The notes under the pieces are model-generated. The model saw only the letters and a list, made by a program, of their open reading frames with translations, was not told the DNA's origin and made no database searches. A stretch of 64,000 bases of DNA from Haloarcula argentinensis DSM 12282 (GTDB lineage Archaea; Halobacteriota; Halobacteria; Halobacteriales; Haloarculaceae), in assembly GCA_000336895.1 (NCBI GenBank), contig AOLX01000014.1:487256-551255 (forward strand), written 5' to 3'. Positions 53,073 to 62,322 of the stretch are shown piece after piece. Numbering within the stretch: position 1 is the first letter of the stretch; each line of letters opens with the position of its first letter. The translations under genes were made by a program, and so were the position numbers.

Positions 53073-54722
53073 TTACGCCCCGAAGCGGTCCGAGACTGCT
53101 CCCCGATCTATTTTGTCCGGGCCGCTTGTCGGCATCGCCTCGACGAACGCGATGTCACGGGGGTGTTTGTACCGGGCCAGACGGTCATCGAGGAACGTCC
53201 GGAGGTCGTCGAGGGTCAACGGCCGACCGTCAGCATCGTCCGAACGAACGACGGTGGCGGGTTCGATCACGGCCTTCCCGACCTGTCCCCACCTGTCGTC
53301 GGGAACCGGAATCACGACGACTTCACCGACCGAGGGGTGGTCGGCGATAGCGTCCTCGACCTCCGCGGGATAGACGTTCTCGCCGCCGCTGACGAACATG
53401 TGCTTCGTGCGGCCCTCGATGTAGTAGTAGCCGTCCGCGTCGACGCGAGCGAGGTCACCGGTCGACACCCAACCGTCACCGAACGTCTCGGCGGTGGCCT
53501 CGGGATTGTCGAGGTAGCCCGTCGCGGCGTGGGGCGAGCGCAACTGGAGTTCACCGACGGTGCCGGGATCGACTGTCTTTCGTTGGCTGGTTTGATCGTC
53601 TTTCTCGTTCGGACCCTCGGGCTCGACTACCCTGGCGTCGACGTGCATCGCCGGCTTGCCGACGGAATCGGCCTTCCCACGGGGCCAGCCCTCGGGCATC
53701 GCGAAGTTGTTCGGGCCGCATTCGGTGAGGCCGTATCCCTGCGAGAGGTTGACACCGCGCTCCCACCACGTCTCCATCACGCTCTTGCGGCAGGGGCCAC
53801 CCCCGGACTTGGCGAAGCGGAGCGACGAGAGGTCCGTCTCCGTCCAGCGGTCGTGCTGGGTCATCATCCGCAGGATTGCCGGGACGGCGACGAGGACGGT
53901 CCCGTCCTCCGCGTCGATGGTCTCAAGCACGTCGCCGGGGTCGAACTCGCGGGCGATGACCACTGTCCCCCCCATGTGCCACAGCGGGACGGTGAGGACG
54001 TTCCAGCCACCTGTGTGGAACATCGGGAACACCATCGGCGTCACGTCGTCCTCGCGCAGTCCCCAGGCCGTGATCGTGTTCAGGGAGTTCCAGACGATGT
54101 TGCGATGCGTGATCTCCGTCTCCTTTGGCGTTCCCGTCGACCCGCCAGTGTGGAGGAGGAGATGCGTGTCGCCGGGGGCCGGCGTCGCTGTCTCGACGGG
54201 CGTGTCGTCCTCGGGGAGGGCCGAAGCGTAGGGTGTGCTGTCGAGCGTGGCAGCCGAGGACGCGTCGTTGGTGGCGGTTTCGAGATGGAGGAGTCGGGGT
54301 GGTGTCGCATCTGTCATCTCCAGAGCCGTCGAGACAGTTTCGGCGAAGGGGGCCTCGACAACGAGGATTTCCGGAGCCACGCGGTCGAGGAGTTCAGCGA
54401 GTTCCGGGGGCGCAAGTCGATGGGACAGCGGGGCCAGTCGGCTCCCGATCTTGCCGGTAGCAAAGAACAGGTCGACGACGGCGGGCCGGTTCCGCGAGAC
54501 GACGGCAACGGTGCCGGCAGCGTCAGAGCCAGCGGCCTCGTCGTCCGCACCGCCACCGTACTGCCTGAGCAGTCGAGCAGTCTGGTTCGCCCGCCGGTCC
54601 AGTTCGGCGTACGTGAACCGCTCGCCGGTCGTCGCGTCGATCAGTCCTTCACGGTCCGGCGTGAGCGCGGCCCGGCGCTCGCTCCAGGCACCGACCCAGT
54701 CCTGCGGCGTGCCCTCAGACAT
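53073..54722 (-). CDS. Acyl-CoA ligase (AMP-forming) of Liv operon 2
   Basis: This 549-residue ANL-superfamily enzyme has the P-loop LLLHTGGSTGTPKETEITH, adenine-site GYGLTECGP and hinge DADGYYYIEGRTKHMFVSGGENVYP. The C-terminal lysine segment reads MPTSGPDKIDRGAV, so the usual T-x-x-G-K-I is Ser-Gly-Pro-Asp-Lys-Ile but the Lys is kept. The T-G-G-S-T-G form of the P-loop is common in medium/long-chain or aromatic acid ligases. It is the last gene of the seven-gene operon and overlaps the hydrolase gene by 8 bp. Confidence 0.9.
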   Translation of the reverse strand: MSEGTPQDWVGAWSERRAALTPDREGLIDATTGERFTYAELDRRANQTARLLRQYGGGADDEAAGSDAAGTVAVVSRNRPAVVDLFFATGKIGSRLAPLSHRLAPPELAELLDRVAPEILVVEAPFAETVSTALEMTDATPPRLLHLETATNDASSAATLDSTPYASALPEDDTPVETATPAPGDTHLLLHTGGSTGTPKETEITHRNIVWNSLNTITAWGLREDDVTPMVFPMFHTGGWNVLTVPLWHMGGTVVIAREFDPGDVLETIDAEDGTVLVAVPAILRMMTQHDRWTETDLSSLRFAKSGGGPCRKSVMETWWERGVNLSQGYGLTECGPNNFAMPEGWPRGKADSVGKPAMHVDARVVEPEGPNEKDDQTSQRKTVDPGTVGELQLRSPHAATGYLDNPEATAETFGDGWVSTGDLARVDADGYYYIEGRTKHMFVSGGENVYPAEVEDAIADHPSVGEVVVIPVPDDRWGQVGKAVIEPATVVRSDDADGRPLTLDDLRTFLDDRLARYKHPRDIAFVEAMPTSGPDKIDRGAVSDRFGA

Positions 54723-55569
54723 CGTCGATGAACTCCCGAATCTGTGTGTTGACGCGCTCGTACTCCTCGATGAACAGCAGATGCGGACCTCCGTGGACGG
54801 TGACGAAATCGGCGCTCGGCAAGCCCCGCGCCAGCAGTTTTCCGTTCTTGTAGGGGACTACCTCGTCGGCGGTGCCGTGGATGACCAGAGCCGGAACTGT
54901 GATCTCACTGAGGCGGTCCGACGCGTCGAACGCTTGAACCGCCGCGCCTTGCCATTCCAGTGCTCGGTCGCTGGCGTCGCTGTCGATGCGCCAGTCGATG
55001 ATGCGCTCGATGAGGTCCTCGTGGGCGTCCATGAACGACTTCGAGAGCGCTGGCTGCATCTTGTACCGCCGGAGTTCGCGCTCGTCGAGGTCGTCGGGGA
55101 CGGCGAACATCCGCTGCTGTGTCTTCTCGGGGACAGGCTTGGCCTCCGGGCCGCCCGGCGAGGTACACATGAGCGTCAGCGACCTGGCCCGGTCGTACTC
55201 CAGGGCGTACTGCTGGGCGATCATCCCGCCCATGCTGGCCCCGACGATGTGGGCCTGCTCGATGCCGGCGTCGTCGAGTACGGCCTCCAGATCACTCGCC
55301 ATCTGACTCATCGTGTACGGCCCCTCCGGTTCGTCGGAGTCCCCGGTGCCGCGGTTGTCCCACACGATGGTCTGGTACTCGTCGACGAGCGTCTCCTGTT
55401 GCCACAGCCACATCCAGCGGCCATAGCCGATGCCTTCGACGAAGACGACGGTCTCGGCGTCGGGCGGCCCCTCGCGCTCGTAGGCGAGCGAAACGCCGTC
55501 GTTGGTCGCGTATTGCATACTGTCTGTTTCTGGTTGGATATCCTTCAAGTGGTCCGGTTCCGCAGTCAT
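54715..55569 (-). CDS. Alpha/beta hydrolase of Liv operon 2
   Basis: This 284-residue hydrolase has the nucleophile elbow VGASMGGMIAQQ, oxyanion region VEGIGYGRWMW, acid in VIHGTADEVVP and general base in VHGGPHLLF, so the triad is intact. Relatives hydrolyse esters, lactones or enol-lactones. Translational coupling with an acyl-CoA ligase and upstream transport genes suggests it releases or opens an acid that the ligase then activates; this is inference. ATG at 55518 is an alternative start. Confidence 0.87.
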   Translation of the reverse strand: MTAEPDHLKDIQPETDSMQYATNDGVSLAYEREGPPDAETVVFVEGIGYGRWMWLWQQETLVDEYQTIVWDNRGTGDSDEPEGPYTMSQMASDLEAVLDDAGIEQAHIVGASMGGMIAQQYALEYDRARSLTLMCTSPGGPEAKPVPEKTQQRMFAVPDDLDERELRRYKMQPALSKSFMDAHEDLIERIIDWRIDSDASDRALEWQGAAVQAFDASDRLSEITVPALVIHGTADEVVPYKNGKLLARGLPSADFVTVHGGPHLLFIEEYERVNTQIREFIDDV

Positions 55570-55717
55570 TGCTCTACTGGCTCCGTGTTCGGGTGGTCAC
55601 ACCGCGTGTCGTCTTGCAGTCGATGCGCCGCCGTGGGCCGACCCGGTGGAGAGCGGCCGCCCCACGCCCAGGTCGTCGTTCTTTCAGGCGGTTCGACGGT
55701 CGTTTTCACCGGTTTCG

Positions 55718-57043
55718 TCATTCCGAATCACCCCAGAGCTTCGCCGGCAATGCCTCGGCGAACGTCCCGCCGAGACGCTCCCGGAGCGTCCCCAGCAGGC
55801 CGTCGGGGACGTAGAGGACGAACAGCACGAACACGAGGCCGACGTAGAGGCTCGCGTGGCCGTTCAACAGCAGGTCGATGAGCCCGCCGATGGTCGTATC
55901 CCCGACCAGGGTCGCGTCAAGCGTTTCCTGGCCCAGCAACGCACGGAGATAGGGCAACAGGCCGCCGCCCTGCCCGGCTTTCGAGAGGAACTCTCTCACT
56001 GTTTCATCGAACAGGTGGCCGTACAGCGACCCGGCGAGGGTCCCGAAGCCGCCGATGATACTCGCCAGCAGGGCGTCGCCGGTCACCAGGAAGTAAAAGG
56101 AGTTCTCCGGGCTGGCCGAGCGCTTGAAGCCGGCGAATAGGCCACCGGCAACGGCAGCGAAGAAGCCGCTGATGGCGAAGGCCCCGAGCTTGTACAGATA
56201 CGTGTTGTAGCCGATAGCAACGGCGCGCTCCTCGTTTTCCCGGATAGCGATCATCACCCGTCCGAACGGAGAGTGGATAACCCGCTGCATGGCGAAGTAG
56301 CAGGCCAGAACGACGAGGCCGATCATGTAGTAGGACACTTCGGTGCCAGACAGCGTCGACTCGAGCAGTGCCACCTCGTCGCCGGTGAGGACACCGATGG
56401 ACAGCGATAGCTGGTCGATACCGGGGGCCCCGATCTGAAAGCCCTCAGCGTGGCTCGGCCCGACCGCCGGGCCGTCCCGGGGGTTGGTCGCCACGTAGTC
56501 CCAGCCGCGGACGAACACGTAGAACACCTGCGCGAAGCCGAGTGTGATCATCGCGAAGTAGACGCCCGAGAGGCGGAACGAGACGAGTCCCACGAGTATG
56601 GCCAGCACGACGGCGATGAGACCGCCGACGAGCAACGACAGCATGAACGGCGTTCCGGGCCCGAGTAGCGGCAGCTTCCCGTTGGCGATGAGGATGACAG
56701 TGTACGCGCCGGTCCCGTAGAACACCGCGTGGCCAAACGAGAGGTAGCCGGTGTAGCCGCTGATGAAGTCAAACGAGATGGCAAAGAGGCCGAAGTACAG
56801 GACGCCGACCATCGTCTCCACCGTCGGCAGGAGCATCTGTGTCTCGGCGCTGACTGGCGAGTTCAAGAGTGTGTGGTACACCGGCGGGTATAGCGCCAGC
56901 AGGGCGATGACGAGGATGTGGGCGGTGTGGTCCCGCAGGTATTCGCGGGGCCACTCCGTCTCGACGGTCGTCGCCGGTGGCTCGGACGCCGCCTCGGCGT
57001 CGGCCTCGGTTTCGGCGCTAATGGCCCCCCACCTCCTCGACAC
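55718..57043 (-). CDS. livM: Branched-chain-type ABC permease LivM (operon 2)
   Basis: This 441-residue permease has the LivM blocks LFAISFDFISGYTGYLSFGHAVFYG and SFRLSGVYFAMITLGFAQVFY, with the ATPase-contact loop SPFGRVMIAIRENEERAVAIGYN. A hydrophilic ~40-residue N-terminal stretch precedes the first helix. No ATG is near; GTG at 57043 (or TTG just upstream) overlaps the LivH stop by 26 bases. The central loop around residues 210-260 is longer than usual. Confidence 0.9.
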   Translation of the reverse strand: MSRRWGAISAETEADAEAASEPPATTVETEWPREYLRDHTAHILVIALLALYPPVYHTLLNSPVSAETQMLLPTVETMVGVLYFGLFAISFDFISGYTGYLSFGHAVFYGTGAYTVILIANGKLPLLGPGTPFMLSLLVGGLIAVVLAILVGLVSFRLSGVYFAMITLGFAQVFYVFVRGWDYVATNPRDGPAVGPSHAEGFQIGAPGIDQLSLSIGVLTGDEVALLESTLSGTEVSYYMIGLVVLACYFAMQRVIHSPFGRVMIAIRENEERAVAIGYNTYLYKLGAFAISGFFAAVAGGLFAGFKRSASPENSFYFLVTGDALLASIIGGFGTLAGSLYGHLFDETVREFLSKAGQGGGLLPYLRALLGQETLDATLVGDTTIGGLIDLLLNGHASLYVGLVFVLFVLYVPDGLLGTLRERLGGTFAEALPAKLWGDSE

Positions 57044-58007
57044 CAAAGAGGCCCTGCGGACGGACGATGAGCGTCACCACGAGCACCAGGAACAGGACGA
57101 GTTCCGGCAGGCCCGTGAACTCGATGACGTTCTGGAACCACCAAGTCGTTACCGCGTCGGCCATCCCGACAACTAGTGCGGCGACGACGGTGCCACGGAA
57201 CGTTCCGAGGCCGCCAACGATGACGACGATGAACGCCGGCAACAGCGTCTCGGCCGCAAGCGGGACGCTCGCACCCCAGGTCGGGTCCCACATCAGCAAC
57301 GTGCCGGCCGCACCGGCCAGGCCGATACCCAGCGCGAACACGACAGTGAACACCTGACGAACGTCGATGCCGAGCGCCGACGCCATCTCTGTGTCCTCGC
57401 TCCCGGCCCGGATGTACAGGCCATAGCGGGTCTTCGTGAGGAATGCCCAGATACCGACAACCGTGATCGTACCGAGGAGTATCTGGAACAGCGACATCCA
57501 GCCGGCGCTGACGGGACCGAGCGCGACTGGTTCGCGGAGGAACTGCGGTTTGGTCGCCAGGGCGGCCTGCCAGTCGGACAGCGGCTGGAGGTCGTAGACT
57601 CCCAGGACGATGCGGACGACCTCCTCGATAACGAGCGTCAGCCCGAACGTCAGTAGGATCTGGTATATCGGCGGCCGGTCGTACAGCGGCCGGATGATGG
57701 TTGTCTCGATAGCCCCGCCCAGCACCGTCAACAGCGCGAACACGACGGCGATAGCGAGGAAAAACAGACCGAGGCGGGTCAAGGGCGCTGTACCGCCAGT
57801 GACCGTCACTACCATCAGGAGGCCGCCGAGATACGCCCCGACCATCGTCAGCGACCCGTGGGCGAAGTTCAACACGCCCATGAGGCCGAAAATCAGCGTC
57901 AGACCGCTCGCGATCATCACGTACAGCGCCGATTTGGCGAGTCCGTTGACGATGACACCGCCGAGTTCGCCGAGTGTCAGGAACTCCGCGAGCGCTTCGA
58001 CGATCAT
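57018..58007 (-). CDS. livH: Branched-chain-type ABC permease LivH (operon 2)
   Basis: This 329-residue permease has about eight helices. It shows the LivH N-terminal block LTLIFGLMGVLNFAHGSLTMVGAYLG, the loop TRYGLYIRAGSEDTEMASALGIDVR and the C-terminal block VIVGGLGTFRGTVVAALVVG. Its start overlaps the LivF stop by 4 bp. Confidence 0.93.
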   Translation of the reverse strand: MIVEALAEFLTLGELGGVIVNGLAKSALYVMIASGLTLIFGLMGVLNFAHGSLTMVGAYLGGLLMVVTVTGGTAPLTRLGLFFLAIAVVFALLTVLGGAIETTIIRPLYDRPPIYQILLTFGLTLVIEEVVRIVLGVYDLQPLSDWQAALATKPQFLREPVALGPVSAGWMSLFQILLGTITVVGIWAFLTKTRYGLYIRAGSEDTEMASALGIDVRQVFTVVFALGIGLAGAAGTLLMWDPTWGASVPLAAETLLPAFIVVIVGGLGTFRGTVVAALVVGMADAVTTWWFQNVIEFTGLPELVLFLVLVVTLIVRPQGLFGVEEVGGH

Positions 58008-58702
58008 GCCGACAGATACCTCCTGAACCGTTCGTCGTCGGCGGTCACCGCCGCCGTCTCACCGTCGTCGACGACACGGCCTTTATCGAGGATGTAGAAC
58101 CGGTCAGCTAAATCGAGCGCCAGCGGGAGGTTCTGCTCGACCAGCAGCATCGTCACGTCCTCGCTTGCCTTCGACAGCGCCTCGGCCACGTCCGCGACGA
58201 TCTGCGGGGCCAGCCCCTCGCTCGGTTCGTCGACCAGCAGGAGGTCGTTGTCGCCGACCAGCCCGCGGGCGATGGCGAGCATCTGCTGTTGGCCGCCCGA
58301 CAGCGTGCCGGCGTCCTGCCCCCGCCGCTCTTCGAGGATGGGGAACGAGTCGAAGGCCAGCCGGAGGCCGTCGCGCACGTCGTCCGGGTCCGGAATCGCC
58401 GCCCGGAGGTTCTCCTCGACCGTGAGCTGGCCGAAAATCCGGCGATCTTCCGGAATCCAGCCGAGTCCCCGAGAGGCGACCTCGTGTGTTTCCAGCCCGA
58501 CCAGCGACTCGTCCCGGAAGGTGATCGACCCCTCGCGAGGTGGCGTCAATTGAAGGATGGTCCGGAGTGTCGTCGTCTTACCGACGCCGTTGCGCCCCGC
58601 GAGTGCGACCACTTCTCCCTTCTCGACGGCGAGGTCCACGCCTTCGAGGATGTGGCTGTCGCCGTAGTACGTGTGGACGCCGTCGAGTTCGAGCAGGCTC
58701 AC
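58004..58702 (-). CDS. livF: ABC ATPase LivF (operon 2)
   Basis: This 232-residue ATPase has Walker A GRNGVGKTT, RGLGWIPEDRRIFGQLTVEEN (LivF-type), the canonical signature TLSGGQQQMLAIARGLV and Walker B LLLVDEPSEGLAP. It overlaps LivG and LivH by 4 bp each. Confidence 0.93.
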   Translation of the reverse strand: MSLLELDGVHTYYGDSHILEGVDLAVEKGEVVALAGRNGVGKTTTLRTILQLTPPREGSITFRDESLVGLETHEVASRGLGWIPEDRRIFGQLTVEENLRAAIPDPDDVRDGLRLAFDSFPILEERRGQDAGTLSGGQQQMLAIARGLVGDNDLLLVDEPSEGLAPQIVADVAEALSKASEDVTMLLVEQNLPLALDLADRFYILDKGRVVDDGETAAVTADDERFRRYLSA

Positions 58703-59511
58703 GCCGTCCCCTCCTCCGAGTCCCGGTCGGACCCGGCCGCAGTCGTATCGTCGTCCAGACTGCCCGGTTCGTAGCCGCCGAGATACGCCGACTGTACGTC
58801 TGGATTGGCCCGCACCTCCGCCGGCGGCCCGTCAGCGATGACTGCGCCCTGATGCAAGACGACAACGCGGTCTGAGACGCCCATCACGATGTCCATGTTG
58901 TGCTCGACCAGCAGGACTGGGTAATCCTCCGCCACTGCTTCGATGAGGGCCCTGATTTCGTCGACACTCTCCGAGGAGACGCCGGCGTTTGGCTCGTCCA
59001 GCAGGAGGATCGCGGGGTCGCCCGCTAGCGCGATAGCGACTTCGAGCTTGCGCTTTGCCCCGTGGCTCAGTGTGCTCGCGAGGTCCTCGGCCCGATGTGA
59101 GAGTCCGACCCGGTCGAGAATCTCGTGGGCGCGCTCGGTGAACTCGTCGTAGTGGTCGACGTTGCGCCAGAACGTCGTCGCGTCGTCGCTGTGGGCCTGC
59201 TCGGCGACCCGGACGTTCTCCAGAACCGTGCTGTTGGGGAAGACGTTCGTCACCTGGTAGGAGCGGTGGATGCCCTTGCTGGCCGTCTCGTGGGGCGAGG
59301 CGTCGGTGATGTCCTGCCAAGCTCCGTCACGCCGGAGTTCGACCGTCCCCTCGGTGGGCGAGAGAGTCCCGGTCAGCAGATTGAAAAACGTCGTCTTGCC
59401 GGCCCCGTTCGGGCCGATGAGCGAGCACAGTTCCGCGTCGAGTTCGAAGTCGACGCTGTCGACAGCGGTGAGTCCCCCGAACTCTCTGGTCAGTCCCTGT
59501 GTTCTGAGCAT
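58699..59511 (-). CDS. livG: ABC ATPase LivG (operon 2)
   Basis: This 270-residue ATPase has Walker A GPNGAGKTT, GIHRSYQVTNVFPNSTVLENV, the signature-region TLSHGAKRKLEVAIAL and Walker B ILLLDEPNAGVS. An acidic ~20-residue C-terminal tail (LDDDTTAAGSDRDSEEG) is unlike operon 1 LivG. It follows the binding-protein gene after 2 bp. Confidence 0.93.
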   Translation of the reverse strand: MLRTQGLTREFGGLTAVDSVDFELDAELCSLIGPNGAGKTTFFNLLTGTLSPTEGTVELRRDGAWQDITDASPHETASKGIHRSYQVTNVFPNSTVLENVRVAEQAHSDDATTFWRNVDHYDEFTERAHEILDRVGLSHRAEDLASTLSHGAKRKLEVAIALAGDPAILLLDEPNAGVSSESVDEIRALIEAVAEDYPVLLVEHNMDIVMGVSDRVVVLHQGAVIADGPPAEVRANPDVQSAYLGGYEPGSLDDDTTAAGSDRDSEEGTA

Positions 59512-59513
59512 AC

Positions 59514-60926
59514 CTACAGTGAACAGCCCATCTGGTCGCTGTCCTGCGGAATGGTCGTTTCGTCGGCGCTGATGCGGGCGAGCGGGTCGCCGGGCATAAT
59601 GGCGGCTCCCCAGCTATCGGCCCACTCATCGGTCGTGGGAATCGGGTTCGCGACAGTCATCGCCGACCGCGCCTGATTGTTGTACTCTTGGAAGGTGTAG
59701 CCGTTCTCGCCTTTCGGCGTGTCGGTGACGGTCATCCCTTTCAGGGCATCGGCGATGTCCGAACCCTCGGTCGATCCGCTCTCCTGAACCGCCTGATGGA
59801 TCGCCGACGCACCGGTGAAGGTCCCCGCCGAGAACAGGTCCGGGACGACGCCGTAGGCACTTGTGTAGCTGTCGACGAACGCGTCGTTGATCGGGTTGTC
59901 GTACTGGTTCCAGTGGTAGCGAGTCGTGAACGGCCCGAGCTGTGAGTCCCTGATCTTCTCCGCTGTCAGGGGCTCGCCAAGCACGCTCTGCATCGTCCCG
60001 CCGACGACGCTGTTGGTGATTCGCGTGGCGAACCCGCCAAACACCCGATAGGAGTACTCGCCCGAGAGGAAGGCGTTGAACATCGCGGGAAGCGTCGCGA
60101 CGGTGAACCCGCCAACGACGCCCTCGGCACCCGCTTCTTCGGCGTTGTCCAGCAGCCCCTCCCACTCGGCGTAGCCCTGCTCGACGAAGCGTTCGCCGAC
60201 GATATCGACGCCTTCGGCTTCCAGCACGTCTCGGTAGTTGTTGACCACCGCACGGCCGAAGCTGTAATCCGCGCCGAACAGGTAGACGCTCGACACGTCC
60301 GTCTCTCTGGCGACGTACTTTCCGCCCGAGCGGGCATCCATCGCGGTGTTCTCGCTGGCCCGATAGACGAGGTCGCTACAGGTATCCGAGTTGGACGTGA
60401 TGTCGGCCGACGCCGCCGGCCCGAGCATGATCGGGATCTGCGCCTGATTGACGACCGTCGTGACGACCCGACTAGCCACCGCCGAGGACGCACAGCCGGC
60501 GAGCATGTCTACGTCCTCGTTTTCGACGAGGTTCGTCGCCGCCGTCTGGGCCGTATCCGCCGAGAACTCCGTGTCCCGTATCAACAGGCGATACTCCGTG
60601 TCACCGGCGGTAATCGTGATCTCACCGCTGCCGGGGTCAGTCGGCGGGTCTGTATCGCCTTTGTATGCCAGCCCGGAGAGGAACCCCCACAGCGACTGAT
60701 CACCGTAGTACTTCAGGTCACCAGCGCGGGGCTGCAGGACCCCGATACTAACTGTCTGTGCCGAGCCACTGCCGCCCGATTCACCGTTCGTGCCGCTGTC
60801 CGTCGTACCGCCGTCCGAATCGTCCTGTTCAGTCATGGATGAGTCGTCACTGACACAGCCGCTGAGCCCGACAACACCGGCACCGAGCGCGCCGAGAACG
60901 CGCCTCCGTGTGGCCGTATTCTGCAT
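59514..60926 (-). CDS. ABC substrate-binding lipoprotein, LivK type (operon 2)
   Basis: This 470-residue exported protein has a Tat signal (ATRRRVLGALGAG) and lipobox LSGCVSDDS. A Ser/Gly/Asp/Thr linker of about 30 residues precedes the type 1 periplasmic-binding fold (SIGVLQPRAGDLKYYGDQS, then MLAGCASSAVASRVVTTV). It differs substantially from the operon 1 binding protein, so the ligands probably differ. It is the first gene of a seven-gene leftward operon ending in the acyl-CoA ligase. A perfect 14-bp palindrome lies 41 bp upstream. Confidence 0.9.
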   Translation of the reverse strand: MQNTATRRRVLGALGAGVVGLSGCVSDDSSMTEQDDSDGGTTDSGTNGESGGSGSAQTVSIGVLQPRAGDLKYYGDQSLWGFLSGLAYKGDTDPPTDPGSGEITITAGDTEYRLLIRDTEFSADTAQTAATNLVENEDVDMLAGCASSAVASRVVTTVVNQAQIPIMLGPAASADITSNSDTCSDLVYRASENTAMDARSGGKYVARETDVSSVYLFGADYSFGRAVVNNYRDVLEAEGVDIVGERFVEQGYAEWEGLLDNAEEAGAEGVVGGFTVATLPAMFNAFLSGEYSYRVFGGFATRITNSVVGGTMQSVLGEPLTAEKIRDSQLGPFTTRYHWNQYDNPINDAFVDSYTSAYGVVPDLFSAGTFTGASAIHQAVQESGSTEGSDIADALKGMTVTDTPKGENGYTFQEYNNQARSAMTVANPIPTTDEWADSWGAAIMPGDPLARISADETTIPQDSDQMGCSL

Positions 60927-60966
60927 AACAAATTATTGTAGATCTGCCGGCCACATAGTGTTCTGA

Positions 60967-60980
60967 GTTAACATGTTAAC
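60967..60980. promoter_or_regulatory. Perfect palindrome, candidate operator of Liv operon 2
   Basis: GTTAACATGTTAAC is a perfect 14-bp palindrome whose near edge is 41 bp upstream of the binding-protein start. That is just beyond the expected TATA/BRE position, where haloarchaeal activators bind. It matches the core of the inverted repeat at 23783-23798 at 11 of 14 positions (consensus GTTWACRTGTWAAC). Confidence 0.6.
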
Positions 60981-61094
60981 GCAGCGGCCAGAACGCAGTT
61001 CTCGTCCGTACCGGGACTGGCACAAAACAGCGGTAGATTGCCTATGTCGTTCCCCACTCGGCGAATGAGACCCTCATGACTGTTTGCCGATCTG

Positions 61095-61492
61095 TTACGT
61101 AACTGCTTCAGAAGCTGTGACCCGGTACATCTCAGCGGTCACCCACGTTAGCAACGGTGGAATAGCAGAGAGTCCCAGACCAAGCGCCACCACGAACTGT
61201 GTGTTAACGAAATAGCGTAGATGTTTGCGACAAAGGTCCCTTTGAGGGCGGCTAGCCAAACGAGTATCACTGTCGGTATCACTGGTCGCTGACGAAATGA
61301 TGCCCACACTGACACAGCCAGAAGCGTAATTCCGAACAGAAGATAGGCAAGAGTTACGATTTCAGCTAGGAGTCCGAGTTCGTGGCTGGGATCTATTCGC
61401 AGGTGTGCCCGATACTGCTTGATACCCAACCAGAAAACATAGAATCCAGCTAAGCTGAGGCCAATTGACGGGATTTTCCGACCGATTTCCAT
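61095..61492 (-). pseudogene. Frameshifted small membrane protein gene
   Basis: The 5' frame (MEIGRKIPSIGLSLAGFYVFW...) encodes three hydrophobic helices and ends at 61148. Reading switches naturally near 61210-61230 to another frame carrying a fourth helix (RYFVNTQFVVALGLGLSAIPPLL, then WVTAEMYRVTASEAVT) and stopping at 61095. Each frame is hydrophobic only on its own side of the junction, so a one- or two-base indel has broken one gene of about 130 residues. The family is not recognised. A sequencing error is the alternative. Confidence 0.6.
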
Positions 61493-61704
61493 GGGCAGAA
61501 TTTATTCTCTTATTGCGAATAGCTTGTGTACATTTTCATACAACCCTCCCGGTGGCTCCCGCAGCCTGGTGAAAATGCGGTGAAAAGTCCAATCATATGT
61601 AGCGCGTTCCACAATCCACAGCGCGAATCAGAGAACTGCTTATCAACGGATCCAATTTCAGCTAAGAAGGCGTCGCTACTCGCCGTCTCAATCGTACTAC
61701 GTAC

Positions 61705-62037
61705 TTAGAGGATTTCGTGATCAGTGTACCGATGCAGGATACCGAGGATGACCAACCACGGCAACATCATTCCGAAGGTGATTGAAACCAGAAATCCAAT
61801 CCGACGGTTCACACCGAGGAAGTCAAACAGTTCCATTCCTCCCGCAAAACCCGCGAAAATGAACGCTCCGAGGAATCCGGCGACTGGGACTATGATGGCC
61901 CTAGTAAGCCACCGCCTCGCAAACCAAAGATACGGTACGAGTAAGATTCCCAAGAGTAACCCGAGTACCGTTGTGAGGCGCAGCCCAAAAACTGTAAGTG
62001 GTTCTCCAGAAGATGATTCGGCGTCTTCGTCAGCCAT
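61705..62037 (-). CDS. Small membrane protein of unknown function
   Basis: This 110-residue protein has an acidic N terminus (MADEDAESSSGEPLTVFG), three predicted transmembrane helices (about 18-36, 46-66 and 81-100) and a short charged end, HRYTDHEIL. It shows haloarchaeal composition but no motif I recognise. A TATA-like TTTTATAC about 25 bp upstream of the ATG supports expression. A frameshifted membrane gene lies downstream on the same strand. Confidence 0.65.
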   Translation of the reverse strand: MADEDAESSSGEPLTVFGLRLTTVLGLLLGILLVPYLWFARRWLTRAIIVPVAGFLGAFIFAGFAGGMELFDFLGVNRRIGFLVSITFGMMLPWLVILGILHRYTDHEIL

Positions 62038-62322
62038 TATTATGACACCCCTACGATTGTATAAAATACTTTCAATCGAGATATTATCCCCACTGATTCT
62101 GCCTATGCACTCGTACTGAGTCCGGACATGGGAACGTGATCGATCCGCTCACAGTCCCGAGATCATGCGCGGAAGCCACTCTTTCCCTCCCGTTTGGCTG
62201 GAACCGACCGGGCCGATTCATATCCCAACCCACAGTATCGGTGTTATCTTGTGGCGATAGCGGTCCCGCAGCTGTCTATCACTCCGAGCGGAGAAACGAT
62301 TAGACCGACCGGGACATCGAAA

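Noticed and set aside
54235-55881. A 548-codon open frame on the + strand across the acyl-CoA ligase and hydrolase genes
   Set aside because: It is a shadow of two well-supported genes on the - strand, has no recognisable motifs and spans their junction.
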